From positions 186,001-250,000 of the forward strand of contig NZ_CAXBGE010000001.1 of NCBI RefSeq assembly GCF_963975345.1: 64,000 nucleotides of DNA. The letters run 5' to 3'. Positions 43,257 to 54,633 of the stretch are shown here, piece by piece. The notes beneath the pieces were generated by a model that did no database searches, was not told the DNA's origin, and was given only the letters and a program-made list of their open reading frames with translations. Position 1 is the stretch's first letter. Every line of letters starts with the position of its first letter. Origin of the DNA: Maricaulis sp963975345. Its GTDB lineage: Bacteria > Pseudomonadota > Alphaproteobacteria > Caulobacterales > Maricaulaceae. The translations under genes and the position numbers were made by a program.

Positions 43257-44170
43257 TCGCGCTGATTGCTGCGCTGGCCTTGCAGGCCGAGGTCGCGTCG
43301 GCACCGCTTGATCCGATTGCCGAAATGATCGCGGCGCAATCACCGGACGCCGCCGAAGTGGCAGCGATGCCGGCTCCGATGGCCCAAGCGCCCGTTCAGG
43401 GCTGCGCCGGCGGGTTCGTCGAGGGCGCCCTGTTGATCTGCCATTTCGGGCCCGATAGCCGCGTCACGCTCGGTGACGTCACCGCCGATACCGATGCTTC
43501 GGGCTGGGCGGTGATTGGCATTCCGCGCGACGCGCCGCGCGAAATGCGCTTCACGGTCGCCGGTGCCGGCATGGCAGAGCGGATCGACCGTATGCAGGCG
43601 ATCACCCAGCGTGAATTTGCCATCCAGCGTATCGAGGGCGTGCCGCAATCGACTGTGACACCGGATCCCTCCACCCTGCCGCGCCGCCAGCGCGAATACG
43701 CCGAGAAGCAGGCTGCCTTCGCGAGCCATTGGGATGGGACCGGCTTTCTCGGCGGTTTCACTCGTCCGGCCGAGGGCATCACCACCGGCGTCTATGGTTC
43801 ACAACGGATCTATAACGGGACCGCCGGCAATCCGCATTGGGGCTTGGACTGGGCCAATGATCCGGGCACGCCTGTCACCGCCCCGGCCTCAGGCCGTGTC
43901 GTGCTGGCCGAACCGGACATGTATTATGAGGGCGGGCTGGTCTTCATCGATCATGGCCACGGCCTGATCAGTTGTTTCCTGCACATGAGCGCCGTTCACG
44001 TGGCGGTCGGCGATATGGTTGAACAGGGGCAATTGATCGGTGAAATCGGCTCAGGCGGCCGCGCCACCGGGCCGCATCTCGACTGGCGGGTGAAGTTCCA
44101 GAACAGCTTCTATGTCGACCCGGCCCTTTTGCTCGAGCTCGATCCGGCGGCTATCCAGACGGTCGAATAG
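43253..44170 (+). CDS. M23-family metallopeptidase (LytM-like)
   Basis: 305 residues. The ATG at 43253 overlaps the DUF2093 stop. A short N-terminal signal-like segment (MIALIAALALQAEVASA) leads to a linker and a C-terminal M23 domain with the zinc motifs HWGLDWAND (about 201-209) and GPHLDWRVKF near residue 278, plus HMSAVHVAVGDMVEQGQ. All expected zinc ligands are present, so it should be an active periplasmic peptidoglycan endopeptidase. The overlap suggests co-expression with DUF2093. Confidence 0.9.
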   Translation: MIALIAALALQAEVASAPLDPIAEMIAAQSPDAAEVAAMPAPMAQAPVQGCAGGFVEGALLICHFGPDSRVTLGDVTADTDASGWAVIGIPRDAPREMRFTVAGAGMAERIDRMQAITQREFAIQRIEGVPQSTVTPDPSTLPRRQREYAEKQAAFASHWDGTGFLGGFTRPAEGITTGVYGSQRIYNGTAGNPHWGLDWANDPGTPVTAPASGRVVLAEPDMYYEGGLVFIDHGHGLISCFLHMSAVHVAVGDMVEQGQLIGEIGSGGRATGPHLDWRVKFQNSFYVDPALLLELDPAAIQTVE

Positions 44171-44177
44171 GCGCACA

Positions 44178-45104
44178 TCAACCCTGCCGGTAGACATCCT
44201 TCGCCCAGCGGCGGTGGACCCAAAACCATTGTTCCGGCGCGCGGCGGATCTCGGCTTCGATCCATTGATTGATCCGCGTCACGGTCTCGACGATGGCGGT
44301 CGGCTTGTCGGGATGGGTCGAGACTTCGATCGGGTCATGGATCTCGATCCGGAAGCGCGCGCCCTCAAGCCGACGTACCGAAAGCGGCACCAGCGGGCAA
44401 TTGAAGCGCATCGCCAGCTTGGTCGGCCCGGGCGCCGTCATCGAGGGATGGCCGAAGAAGGGCGCTTCGATGCCGTCATTCATTTTCTGGTCGTTCATCA
44501 GCGCCACGGTCTCGCCGCGCTTCAAGGTTTGCAGCAATTCCTTGGCACCATCGCCGCCCTTGGCGGTCATCAGCTTGATGCCGTAATCGGCGCGGGCGGC
44601 GAGAATGCGCTCATCGATCAGTGGATTATTGGCCGGCCGATACGTGATGTAACAGGGCAGGCCGGTCTTGGAGATCGCGGTGCCGGAGATTTCCCAATTG
44701 GCGCTATGGGTCGAGATGATGACCAGAGGCTGATTGGCATCGCGTGCCGCTTCGAGCTTTTCACGGCCGATGAACTCGACGCGCTCCTCGAAGAAGGCGT
44801 CATCCTCGAACAGATGCATGTGCGGCATTTCGCCGGCCAGTCGGCCGAAATTATCCCACATTCCGCGCAAGAGCCGGTCGATCTCCGGTTCGGCGGCTTC
44901 GGGGAAGCAGCGCTGCAGATTGATGCGGGCGATCTTGTGGGTCGGGGTCAGCGGCCCGAGGCGCTGCAGCAACTCACCGCCGGCATCCGACGCCCGGTCC
45001 AACCCCTTGGCCCGGTACCAGGCGTTATAGCTGTCCCAAGCCAGGGCTTCGATGTGCCAGCCGGCGCGAGTCAGGAAGGAGGCATTGCGTTGCGCTTCGA
45101 TCAT
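44178..45104 (-). CDS. LpxL/HtrB-type lipid A acyltransferase
   Basis: 308 residues. The family's catalytic His/Glu motif is HSANWE near residue 133, in STHSANWEISG; MNDQKMNDGIEAPFFG and TAPGPTKLAMRFNCPLVPLSVRR follow, as in LpxL proteins. It should attach a secondary acyl chain to lipid A at the inner membrane. The start is nine bases after the lpxK stop, so it is the last gene of the waaA-lpxK operon. It could be LpxL or LpxM. Confidence 0.88.
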   Translation of the reverse strand: MIEAQRNASFLTRAGWHIEALAWDSYNAWYRAKGLDRASDAGGELLQRLGPLTPTHKIARINLQRCFPEAAEPEIDRLLRGMWDNFGRLAGEMPHMHLFEDDAFFEERVEFIGREKLEAARDANQPLVIISTHSANWEISGTAISKTGLPCYITYRPANNPLIDERILAARADYGIKLMTAKGGDGAKELLQTLKRGETVALMNDQKMNDGIEAPFFGHPSMTAPGPTKLAMRFNCPLVPLSVRRLEGARFRIEIHDPIEVSTHPDKPTAIVETVTRINQWIEAEIRRAPEQWFWVHRRWAKDVYRQG

Positions 45105-45113
45105 GAACGGGAT

Positions 45114-46124
45114 TTAGCGGCCCGGCGCGCTGGCGTCCATCATGTCCCGCAACAGGCCGTCCAACGCCGCCGGATTGGCGAACTCGGCGCGCACCGGCCA
45201 GGCCGTGACGTCGTCACGCATCGCGGCAGGCAGACGCACCCAATCCTTCTCCGTCGTGATCAGCGCCGCATCATGCGCCGTGGCCAGGCGTTGCAGGCGT
45301 TTCAGATCGCCTTTGGAATAGGGGTGATGGTCGGCGAACTGACCGGTTTCCGACAGGTCGGCACCGGCAGCCTGCAGTGCATCGAAGAATTTCTGCGGCC
45401 GGCCAATCCCGGCAAAGGCGACCAACGATCCGCGCGGCGGCGGCTGGGTCGGGGCGAGCCAAGCGTGCAGGACCGGGACCTCCAGATCGCTCAGGCCGAG
45501 GCCCTCATAATCGGGCAGGGTGTCGGCATTGCGGGTCATCACGATCACCGCATCGGCACGGGCGAGGCCCTTGGTGACGGGTTCGCGCAATGGTCCGGCC
45601 GGAAACACCTTGTTGGCACCCCAACCGGCTTCGCCGTCAATGACGACGAAGGAAAGCCGTTTGCGCAGGGTGGGGTTTTGATGGCCGTCATCAAGCACCA
45701 GCACTTGGGCGGCAGCCTCGACGGCAGCGAGGGCACCGGCCGGCCGATCACGGCTGATCCAGGCCGGTGCTACGCGAGCCAGCAAAAGCGGCTCATCGCC
45801 GACATCGCCCGCGCCCTGTATCGCCGGGTCGACCCGGACGGGGCCTTTCAGGCGCCCGCCATAGCCGCGTGACAGGGCATGGGCGCGATAGCCCATATCG
45901 GTCAGGCGGGTCAGGATGGTCTGGGCGATGGGCGTCTTGCCGGTGCCGCCCAGGGTGAGATTGCCGATACAGATCACCGGAATGCCGGGATCGACCGGTG
46001 TCGTCTTGCGAATGCGCCGCGCTGTGGCCCAGCCATAGATCCAGCCCAGCGGCGTCAACAGGGCGCGCACCAGGCTGCCCGAACCGCGCCCGCCATCGGT
46101 GCGCCAGAAAGCCGGCTCCCTCAT
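45114..46124 (-). CDS. lpxK: Tetraacyldisaccharide 4'-kinase
   Basis: 336 residues. The P-loop is GNLTLGGTGKTPIAQ (about 53-67), preceded by VPVICI and followed by the LpxK segment LSRGYGGRLKGPVRVDP and LVLDDGHQNPTLRK near residue 130. It phosphorylates lipid IVA precursors at the inner membrane. Its start overlaps the waaA stop (ATGA), and the acyltransferase gene follows directly. Confidence 0.96.
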   Translation of the reverse strand: MREPAFWRTDGGRGSGSLVRALLTPLGWIYGWATARRIRKTTPVDPGIPVICIGNLTLGGTGKTPIAQTILTRLTDMGYRAHALSRGYGGRLKGPVRVDPAIQGAGDVGDEPLLLARVAPAWISRDRPAGALAAVEAAAQVLVLDDGHQNPTLRKRLSFVVIDGEAGWGANKVFPAGPLREPVTKGLARADAVIVMTRNADTLPDYEGLGLSDLEVPVLHAWLAPTQPPPRGSLVAFAGIGRPQKFFDALQAAGADLSETGQFADHHPYSKGDLKRLQRLATAHDAALITTEKDWVRLPAAMRDDVTAWPVRAEFANPAALDGLLRDMMDASAPGR

Positions 46125-47416
46125 GGCGCGATCTCCGCGGCCTTGCCGTCTTTCAACAAGGCTTCCAGCGCCGCCAGGCTGGTCGCCATCGCCCCGCCAG
46201 AGGCTTCGGCGATGGCCGCGCGGGCGGCCTTGATCGGCGGACCGCGATGCGACCAGATCTTCTCCAGCGCCGCCGTGATTGTGGCCGCGTTGGTGACGGT
46301 GATCATCGCCTTGTGCTGGCGGTAAATCGCGTAGAGATCGTCGAAACTGGCGGTGTGCTCGCCACTGATAACGACGCTGCCGGCTTGGCTGGCCTCGATC
46401 GGATTATGGCCGCCAATATCGGGCAGCAGGCTGCCGGCGATCAACGCCGCCGGTGCGGCGCCATACCAGAGCGGCATTTCGCCGAGCGTGTCGGCGAGCC
46501 ATATCTGGTGATCCGGCGATGGCATTTTTCCGGCCGAACGCTGGACGAAACGGAAGCCCTGCTTGTCGATCAGGCGGGCCACCTCTTCGCCGCGCTCGGG
46601 ATGGCGCGGGGCGAGGATCAGCAGCGCGTCGGGATGGGTCTTCAGGGTCAGGGCGTGGGCATGGAGAATGATCGCTTCTTCGCCCGGATGGGTCGAGGCG
46701 GCGAGCCAGACCGGGCGGCCTTCGAGCTTTTTGCGGATATCGGCCAGCGCTTTCGGATCGGGCGTTTCGGCGCGCACTTCCAGTTTGAGATTGCCCGCCA
46801 GGGTGATGGCTTGGCCGGTCAGGTTTTCCAGCCCGTCGCGGGTGCGGCTGTCGGCGGCCCCGATCCAGTCGAAACAGGCCAGCAAATGGCGCGCCGAGTC
46901 CGGGCGTTTGTTCCAATTGGCGAGCGAGCGGCTATTCATGCGCGCATTGACCAGCGCCATCGGAATGCCGCGCCGTTGGCTTTCGATCACCAGGTTGGGC
47001 CAGAGTTCGGATTCCGCAAACACGGCGAGATCGGGCTTCCAATAGTCGAGAAAGCCCCTGACGGCACCCAGCGTGTCAATTGGGAGATATTGGTGGCGCG
47101 CGACTGGCGGCAAACGCTGGGCCATCAGCTTGGCCGACGTCATCGTCCCGGTCGTGACCAGAAAGCGCAATTCGGGCTGGGAAGCGGCAAAGGCGTCGAT
47201 CAGGCTGGCCAGGACCAGGCTCTCGCCAACACTGGCACCGTGTAGCCAGACCAGCTGACCGGGCGGACGCGGAAAGGTCGGCCGGCCGAGGCGTTCATTG
47301 CGGCGTGCGGCATCCTCCTTGCCGGCGCGTGTTCGCTGCATCAGCAAGGGTTTGGCCAAGGGCGAGGCGCAGCGCATCAACAGGCGATAGGCGATGAGGG
47401 AGGGGGGCAGGTTCAC
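46121..47416 (-). CDS. waaA: 3-deoxy-D-manno-octulosonic-acid transferase (Kdo transferase)
   Basis: 431 residues. The N-terminal part has WLHGASVGE (about 57-65) with the catalytic Glu of Kdo transferases, and FAESELWPNLV near residue 134. The C-terminal GT30 domain shows ILAPRHPERGEEV near 266 and PDIGGHNPIEASQAG near 330. It adds Kdo to lipid IVA in inner-core LPS synthesis. ATGA overlaps on both sides join it to the DUF374 gene and lpxK. Confidence 0.95.
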   Translation of the reverse strand: MNLPPSLIAYRLLMRCASPLAKPLLMQRTRAGKEDAARRNERLGRPTFPRPPGQLVWLHGASVGESLVLASLIDAFAASQPELRFLVTTGTMTSAKLMAQRLPPVARHQYLPIDTLGAVRGFLDYWKPDLAVFAESELWPNLVIESQRRGIPMALVNARMNSRSLANWNKRPDSARHLLACFDWIGAADSRTRDGLENLTGQAITLAGNLKLEVRAETPDPKALADIRKKLEGRPVWLAASTHPGEEAIILHAHALTLKTHPDALLILAPRHPERGEEVARLIDKQGFRFVQRSAGKMPSPDHQIWLADTLGEMPLWYGAAPAALIAGSLLPDIGGHNPIEASQAGSVVISGEHTASFDDLYAIYRQHKAMITVTNAATITAALEKIWSHRGPPIKAARAAIAEASGGAMATSLAALEALLKDGKAAEIAP

Positions 47417-48207
47417 CGCTTGGCTCCCTCGGCTTTGGCAGGGGCATTGATTATGCCACGGGCCGTGGCACCGGTGCCAGGCCGCATTCGACTGTCGGGC
47501 TCAATAATCTCGCCGCCGCAAGCCTCATCGGCCTCTCGCGTCAACTCATTGAGCCGGGTCTCCAACAGCAGGCGGGCCGCCTCCATCTCTTCTGCCGTCG
47601 CGGCTTTCGCCACATAAATCGGATCACCCCAGATGATGATGCCGCGGGTGAAAAAATGCGGCAGGCAATGCTGGTCCCAGGCCTTGTGCAGCACGGTTTT
47701 TCGCCGTGTCGACCAAGTGACGGGTATGATCGGAACGCCGGTATCGCGCGCCATGCGGATGGCACCATAGCCGGCGCGCATTCGCGGTCCGCGTGGACCG
47801 TCCGGCGTAACCGCGCCGCTACCGCCGGCGCTGAGATGGCTGACCATGGCGCGATAGGCGGCCTCACCGCCCTTGCCCGCTTGCGGCTTGGCATTATTGC
47901 GCGATGAACCCCGCACCAGGCCAACCTTGTACCAGCGCGCGAAGCGTGAGCCGATATCGCCCTCGCGGGATCGCGATGCCAGTGCGACCATGCGGTCATA
48001 ATGCTGGTTCCAAGCCTGAAGTGCCATCAGAACGCGACCATGCCAGACACAGCCGAGAATCGGCAAATTCTCGTCCCAGACCTGCTGGACGTATTCGCCA
48101 TTGCGCACTTCCCAGCGAATCGAGCGGCGCACCAGCTCGACATAGAGCAGCGCGAGGAAGGCAGCGATTTCCTGGGCCCAGGGCTTTGACAGCAAGCGTT
48201 TCAACAT
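47413..48207 (-). CDS. DUF374 lysophospholipid-acyltransferase-like protein
   Basis: 264 residues from the ATG at 48207 (AGGGAAC upstream). One N-terminal membrane span (about 13-30) precedes the DUF374 domain with WHGRVLMALQ near residue 53 and TPDGPRGPRMRAGYGAIRMARDTGVPIIPV near 130-160 (pattern only). The family is found beside waaA in many alphaproteobacteria. It probably acylates a lipid A or core intermediate; the exact substrate is unproven. It is first in the four-gene LPS operon. Confidence 0.88.
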   Translation of the reverse strand: MLKRLLSKPWAQEIAAFLALLYVELVRRSIRWEVRNGEYVQQVWDENLPILGCVWHGRVLMALQAWNQHYDRMVALASRSREGDIGSRFARWYKVGLVRGSSRNNAKPQAGKGGEAAYRAMVSHLSAGGSGAVTPDGPRGPRMRAGYGAIRMARDTGVPIIPVTWSTRRKTVLHKAWDQHCLPHFFTRGIIIWGDPIYVAKAATAEEMEAARLLLETRLNELTREADEACGGEIIEPDSRMRPGTGATARGIINAPAKAEGAKR

Positions 48208-48311
48208 CGTGTTCCCTTGCTCGCCTTCACCGCCTGAAAGGTCAAGCACGGCGCGCGGTTGCCTCACTGGCCCGGGCATCCTAAATCCGGGACCAGCAAG
48301 AAAGAACCCGC

Positions 48312-48974
48312 ATGGCCTATGATCTCACCGATCCGACCGATCGAAAGCGCGCCTGGAGCGATTACCTCTGGAAGGATCACGGGGTCTTGCGCCTGCGCTT
48401 CCACAATATGCACGAGGTCGGCGGCGGTCTCTGGCGGGCCAATCAACCCTCGCCGGACCGGCTCGAAGCCCTGGCGGCCGACGGCTTCAAGACGATCCTG
48501 AATATTCGTGGGCCCCAGCCGGGGGTTTGCTATTACGACCTTGAGCGCGAAGCGTGCGAACTGCACGGCTTGGCCCTGCACGACATGCCGTTCGGCTCAC
48601 GCGAGGCGCCCTATGTGGATCGCATCCAGCGCGCGGTGAAGATTTTCGAGACCATCGAATATCCCGCCCTGGTGCATTGCAAATCCGGCGCAGACCGGGC
48701 CGGGCTGGTCTCTGTCATGTTTGCGCTGACGCATTTGAACCTGCCCTATGATGAGGCCATCGCGCACTTGTCGCTGAAATATCTGCACGTCAAAGCGGGC
48801 AAGACCGGCGTACTGGACTATTTCTTCGAGACCTATCGCGCCTATAACGAATCGCATCCGATCGGTTTCATGGACTGGGTCGAGACCGTTTATGACCGGG
48901 AGGCGGTGCAATCGGGGTTCATGGCGAGCTGGTGGGGTAACCTGTTGACTGAAAAGCTGCTTCGCCGCGAATAA
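48312..48974 (+). CDS. Dual-specificity/tyrosine-type phosphatase
   Basis: 220 residues. The CX5R active-site loop is HCKSGADRAG (Cys near 124, Arg near 130), with the general-acid Asp probably in LHDMPFGS near residue 97. The early VGGGLWRANQPSPDRLEAL segment is typical of bacterial DSP-like proteins. It is transcribed away from the LPS operon. Substrates could be phosphoproteins or phospholipids; sequence does not decide. Confidence 0.85.
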   Translation: MAYDLTDPTDRKRAWSDYLWKDHGVLRLRFHNMHEVGGGLWRANQPSPDRLEALAADGFKTILNIRGPQPGVCYYDLEREACELHGLALHDMPFGSREAPYVDRIQRAVKIFETIEYPALVHCKSGADRAGLVSVMFALTHLNLPYDEAIAHLSLKYLHVKAGKTGVLDYFFETYRAYNESHPIGFMDWVETVYDREAVQSGFMASWWGNLLTEKLLRRE

Positions 48975-49110
48975 TCTCAGGTTGATTCTTTATGCCCGCC
49001 CTATGCATCAGATATGACGACTCTTTCCCCAGCTTTGCGGCAGATTAATCCCCGTTAACCACGTTGATATCCGGTTGGGCCGGCTTGAAACGGGAATCGG
49101 GAGAGTGCAG

Positions 49111-50717
49111 ATGCGTGAGATGGTGTTAGCCGCAGACCGGACGAACGAGCGGCTGGACGGTCTCAATTCCCGGTTGTCACGCGAATCAGGTGCGGCATTT
49201 CTGTCGGCCTTCGTCACCCTGGTCGCCGACTATTTCGGCGCCGATAGCGTTTATCTCGGACGAACCGATGCCGGTCACCGGCAGATGCGAACGCTACATG
49301 TCGCGTCCCAGGGCGTGATCAGCGGCAATTTCTGCTATCCGGTCGAAGGTACACCCTGCGCCAGCGTGATGCAGTCCGGAGCACTTGTTTTCGAGGACGG
49401 TGTCGCCGAGCAATTTCCGCGCGACCATATGCTCAAGGAGATGGGCATTCGCGGCTATGCCGGGATGCCCCTTTATCAGGGCGCTCAATCCATCGGCGTC
49501 GTTGTCGCCCTGTTCAAGCGACCGATCGAGGACGGGGATGAATTGTTGAAAGTCCTGCATCATTACCGGCGCCGTTTGACGACAGAAATCCTTGCAATAG
49601 AAACCGGCGAGCGAGCCAGCTTGGCGATCCGTGGCATGTCAGACGGCATTATTGACTGGTGCATCCAGACTGACCAGGTCTACACATCGGCCCGATGCCG
49701 CGAATTGCTGGGCGACAAACCCCGCGAGTCGACGATGCCGGCCGATAAATTTCGCGCCCTGCTGCACCGCGATGACTTTCCCCGGATCGAGTCAGCCCTT
49801 CAGGCCCATTTCCGCGCCGGACGTCCCTTTGACCTGTCGGTGCGGATCAAGGTAGTCGACGGGGCGCATCGCTGGTTCCGCCTGCGCGGCGAAGCGGTCC
49901 GAACACCGGATGGCGAACCGATCCGGCTGGTCGGGGCGCTGACGGACATCCACGATCTCGTCGAGGCGCGGCAGCAAGCGACTGAGGCCAGCCGCGCAAA
50001 GTCAAAATTCCTGGCCACGATGAGCCATGAAATCCGGACGCCGATGAATGGCGTGCTTGGCATGTCGAGCCTGCTGATGAATACGGACCTGCAGGCCTCG
50101 CAACGCGAAATGGTTGAGCTGATCCAGAGCTCCGGTCATGCCCTGCTTGATATCCTCAACGATATTCTCGATCTGGCTAATATTGAATCGGGCCGATTCG
50201 AGGTTGAGGCGTCCAGTTATTGTCCGGCGGAACTGACCCGCAGCGTCGCCGGACCCTATCGGATGAAGGCCCTCGAAAAGGGGCTGAACCTGCATGTCGA
50301 AATCGACCCCTGCGTCGGAGGTGATGCCAGCGGCGATCCGGCGCGGATCCGCCAAATCCTGTCCAACCTGCTATCCAACGCCGTCAAGTTCACCGAACGC
50401 GGGGAGATCCGGGTTCGCTGCCTGACGGTGCAGGCTGCTGATGGCCAGCATACGGTCAATTTCGAAGTCAGCGATACCGGCGTCGGGATGGATGCGGCGC
50501 TGATCGAGCGTGTTTTCATGCCGTTCAGCCAGGGCGAGTCGGCGATGTCGCGCCAGAATGGCGGCACCGGTCTCGGTCTGGCGATCTCCAAGAAGCTGGC
50601 TGAATTGATGAATGGCGATATCGAAGTCGAAAGCGCGCCCGGTGGCGGCTCGGTGTTTTCGGTCCGCCTGCCAACCGCGGATTTGCGCGCGAAAATGGTC
50701 GTCGCGGCGTCGGTCGG

Positions 50718-50721
<4 letters not shown>
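49111..50721 (+). CDS. Soluble sensor histidine kinase with GAF and PAS domains
   Basis: 536 residues from the ATG at 49111, which has a GGAGAG ribosome-binding site; a TTG earlier in frame is weaker. A GAF-like domain (about 20-165) precedes a PAS domain (about 170-300) and the HisKA phosphoacceptor motif FLATMSHEIRTPMNGVLGM near residue 315. The ATPase has NLLSNAVKFT, DTGVGM and GGTGLGLAISKKLAELMNG. There is no membrane span and no attached receiver. The kinase is complete and should phosphorylate an unlinked response regulator. Confidence 0.9.
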
Positions 50722-52475
<1,754 letters not shown>

Positions 52476-52487
52476 ATCGCGGATCCG

Positions 52488-52742
52488 TTAGTCGTGGTGC
52501 TGCTCAGATTTGGGCTCGAGCAAGTGGTGGGCGTGGATGATGAAATAGCGCATATGCGCATTGTCGACCGTGCGCTGTGCCGCGTTTTTCCAGGCGACCT
52601 TGGCGTCTTCATAACAGCCATAGGCACCGACGAAATCGACGGATTCGAGGTCCTTGAACTCGCAATTCTGCGGATCAACGCAGACCAGTTCGCCGCCGAT
52701 GACCAAGTGCAGGAGTTGCTGGTTGATTTTGGTGCTGTCCAT
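52488..52742 (-). CDS. DUF4170 protein
   Basis: 84 residues from the ATG at 52742. The DUF4170 (PF13773) hallmark is HLVIGGELVCVDPQNCEFKDLESVDFVGAY by pattern (about 12-40), followed by ARRTVDNAHMRYFIIH-like AQRTVDNAHMRYFIIHAH. It is a small cytosolic alphaproteobacterial protein of unknown function, usually between an MsbA-like transporter and a PmbA gene. The 12-base gap to the transporter supports cotranscription. Confidence 0.88.
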   Translation of the reverse strand: MDSTKINQQLLHLVIGGELVCVDPQNCEFKDLESVDFVGAYGCYEDAKVAWKNAAQRTVDNAHMRYFIIHAHHLLEPKSEQHHD

Positions 52743-52779
52743 GTTTCGTTTCCCGTTGAGAGAGGGCGTTGCGCCTGGC

Positions 52780-54141
52780 CTAGAGCCCGCCGACCGAGAG
52801 GGCATCGACCAGCACGCTGGGCGAATTGACTGACCCGCGAAATTCCAGATCACTGGCTGGAATTAAGCGCGCAAAGATGTCGATCAGATTACCGGCGACG
52901 GTGATTTCACTGACCGGATGGTCGATCTGGCCCTTGGCTATGCGATAGCCCGACACGCCGACTGACCAGTCGCCGGTATTGGAATTGAGCGAAGGCCCGA
53001 ACATTTCCATCACCAGCACACCGGACTCGATACCGCCAATCATCGCCGCGCGGCTCTGGGCGCCGGCTTCCAGATGCAGATTGGTTGGTCCGGCACCGGG
53101 GGCGCCGCCCATGGAGCGTCGGGCATGACCGGTCGGTGCCAGTTTCAGCTGCCGCGAGGCGGCGCTGTTGAGCAGCCAGGTCGTCAGACGGCCATCCTCG
53201 ATCAGGTTGGAGCGGCGGTTGACCGTGCCTTCACCGTCAAAGGCACACGAGCTGTGGCCCCAGTCGCGATGCGGATCATCGACAATATTAATGCCGGAGG
53301 CGAAGACCGGCTGATCCAGCTTCTCGCGCAGGAAAGAAATTCCGCGCGCCACGGCCGGACCGCTAATCCCGCCGCACAGGGCCGAGAGGAAAGTCGTCGC
53401 AACGCGGCGGTCGAACACGACCGGCTGCACGCCGCTGGCGATTTTTTGTGGTCCGACGCGCTTGGCCGTCCGCTCACCGGCCTCGGTGCCGATATCGAGC
53501 GTGGAGCGCAGATCGACCGGGCGGCGACCAGCAGTCGCGGCGTAATCGCGTTCCATGGCGCCATTCTTTTCGGCGATGACGCTGGTGCCATAGCTGAACA
53601 TGCTCTTGCGCCAGCCCTGATTGAAGCCGGTCGTGGTGGCATAGGCCGCCGCGCCTTGGCCGAAACTGGCGAAGGCCGAATCGGTCTTGGAGACGCCCTC
53701 AATGGCGCGTGCGGCCTGCTCGACTTCGATCGAACGCGCTTCCAGCTCCTCTGGCGACCATTGAGTCTGGTCGAACATCGCGATTTCGGGCGGTTTGCGG
53801 CACAGGCGTTCTGCGTCGGCGAGGGCCGAAAAGGGATCTTCCGGTGACAGTCGAGCCATTGCCACGGCGCGCTCGATGGTCAGCGCGCGGCCATGTTCGG
53901 ACAGGTCGGAGAAGGCAACGCCAGCCTGCTTCGCGCCGACGAAGACGCGAACGCCGGCATCGAGCGATTCAGAGCGCTCGATATCCTCCAGCGCACCGTC
54001 ACGGACGGAGAGTTCGGTGGTGCGCGATTCGCTGACCACGGCTTCCGCCGTATCGGCGCCGGCGCGCAGGGCGCGGGCAATCAAATCAGCAGCGATGTCC
54101 TGCAGTTTTTGCGGGTCGGGGGCAGTGTTGGGATTGTTCAT
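52780..54141 (-). CDS. pmbA: TldD/PmbA family metallopeptidase, PmbA-type
   Basis: 453 residues from the ATG at 54141, with GGGAG upstream. The N-terminal ADTAEAVVSESRTTELSVRDG and the central VVFDRRVATTFLSALCGGISG segments mark PmbA. The zinc-binding HExxxH motif belongs to the TldD partner and is not expected in PmbA, which agrees with its absence here. TldD/PmbA heterodimers degrade unfolded peptides and process microcins. No tldD gene is in the window. Confidence 0.9.
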   Translation of the reverse strand: MNNPNTAPDPQKLQDIAADLIARALRAGADTAEAVVSESRTTELSVRDGALEDIERSESLDAGVRVFVGAKQAGVAFSDLSEHGRALTIERAVAMARLSPEDPFSALADAERLCRKPPEIAMFDQTQWSPEELEARSIEVEQAARAIEGVSKTDSAFASFGQGAAAYATTTGFNQGWRKSMFSYGTSVIAEKNGAMERDYAATAGRRPVDLRSTLDIGTEAGERTAKRVGPQKIASGVQPVVFDRRVATTFLSALCGGISGPAVARGISFLREKLDQPVFASGINIVDDPHRDWGHSSCAFDGEGTVNRRSNLIEDGRLTTWLLNSAASRQLKLAPTGHARRSMGGAPGAGPTNLHLEAGAQSRAAMIGGIESGVLVMEMFGPSLNSNTGDWSVGVSGYRIAKGQIDHPVSEITVAGNLIDIFARLIPASDLEFRGSVNSPSVLVDALSVGGL

Positions 54142-54181
54142 GCTGCGGCTATAGCTCCCGAGGGCCGTGGGTCGCAATGGT

Positions 54182-54574
54182 TCAACTGATCGCCTTGGCG
54201 AGCAGAAGCAGTGCGCTGGCCAGCAGGACGAGCCAGGTCAAGGTCGTTCCCGTCACCCGGCCCATGCTGCGACCCGGGTCGGTGAGTAGACCATAGGCGT
54301 GCAGACCCCGTCCCAAACTCAGCGCAATGCCGAGCGCGTGAATAACGAGCGTGCCGGTGCCCAGCAGGCCCAACAGGGTGAGGCCAATCAATGCAGGCGG
54401 CAGGTTTTCCGTGGTATTGCCATGGGCGCGGCAGGCCTGCTCCAGGCGGGCGTCAGTGCCAACCCCGAGGCTGATTTTCGCGCGCCGCCGGTTGAGGCTG
54501 ACATTCAGGGCCAGGAAGACCAGCAGCAGAATGTTGAGGCCAGCATAAAGTGCGACGGCTTGCATGGCGGTCAT
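54182..54574 (-). CDS. MAPEG-family membrane protein
   Basis: 130 residues with four membrane spans. The MAPEG (PF01124) features are LNVSLNRRRAKISLGVGTDARLEQACRAHGNTTENLPPAL by pattern (about 23-62), including RAHGNTTEN, and RGLHAYGL in the third span. Eukaryotic relatives make glutathione conjugates of eicosanoids; bacterial members have unknown substrates. It is transcribed in line with the DsbA-family gene upstream and with pmbA downstream. Confidence 0.88.
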   Translation of the reverse strand: MTAMQAVALYAGLNILLLVFLALNVSLNRRRAKISLGVGTDARLEQACRAHGNTTENLPPALIGLTLLGLLGTGTLVIHALGIALSLGRGLHAYGLLTDPGRSMGRVTGTTLTWLVLLASALLLLAKAIS

Positions 54575-54633
54575 GGTGATGGTCTCCGAAATTGCTGCTG
54601 AAACCTAGAAGCTGCCGTGCGTTCGGGGAAGCC

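Noticed and set aside
44112..45872. Plus-strand open frame of 586 residues antisense to lpxK and the acyltransferase
   Set aside because: Both minus-strand enzymes carry complete motifs; the antisense frame does not.
49045..49058. CtrA-like box (TTAA, 6 bases, TTAA) upstream of the histidine kinase
   Set aside because: The CtrA consensus needs 7 bases between the TTAA halves, and no second site supports it.
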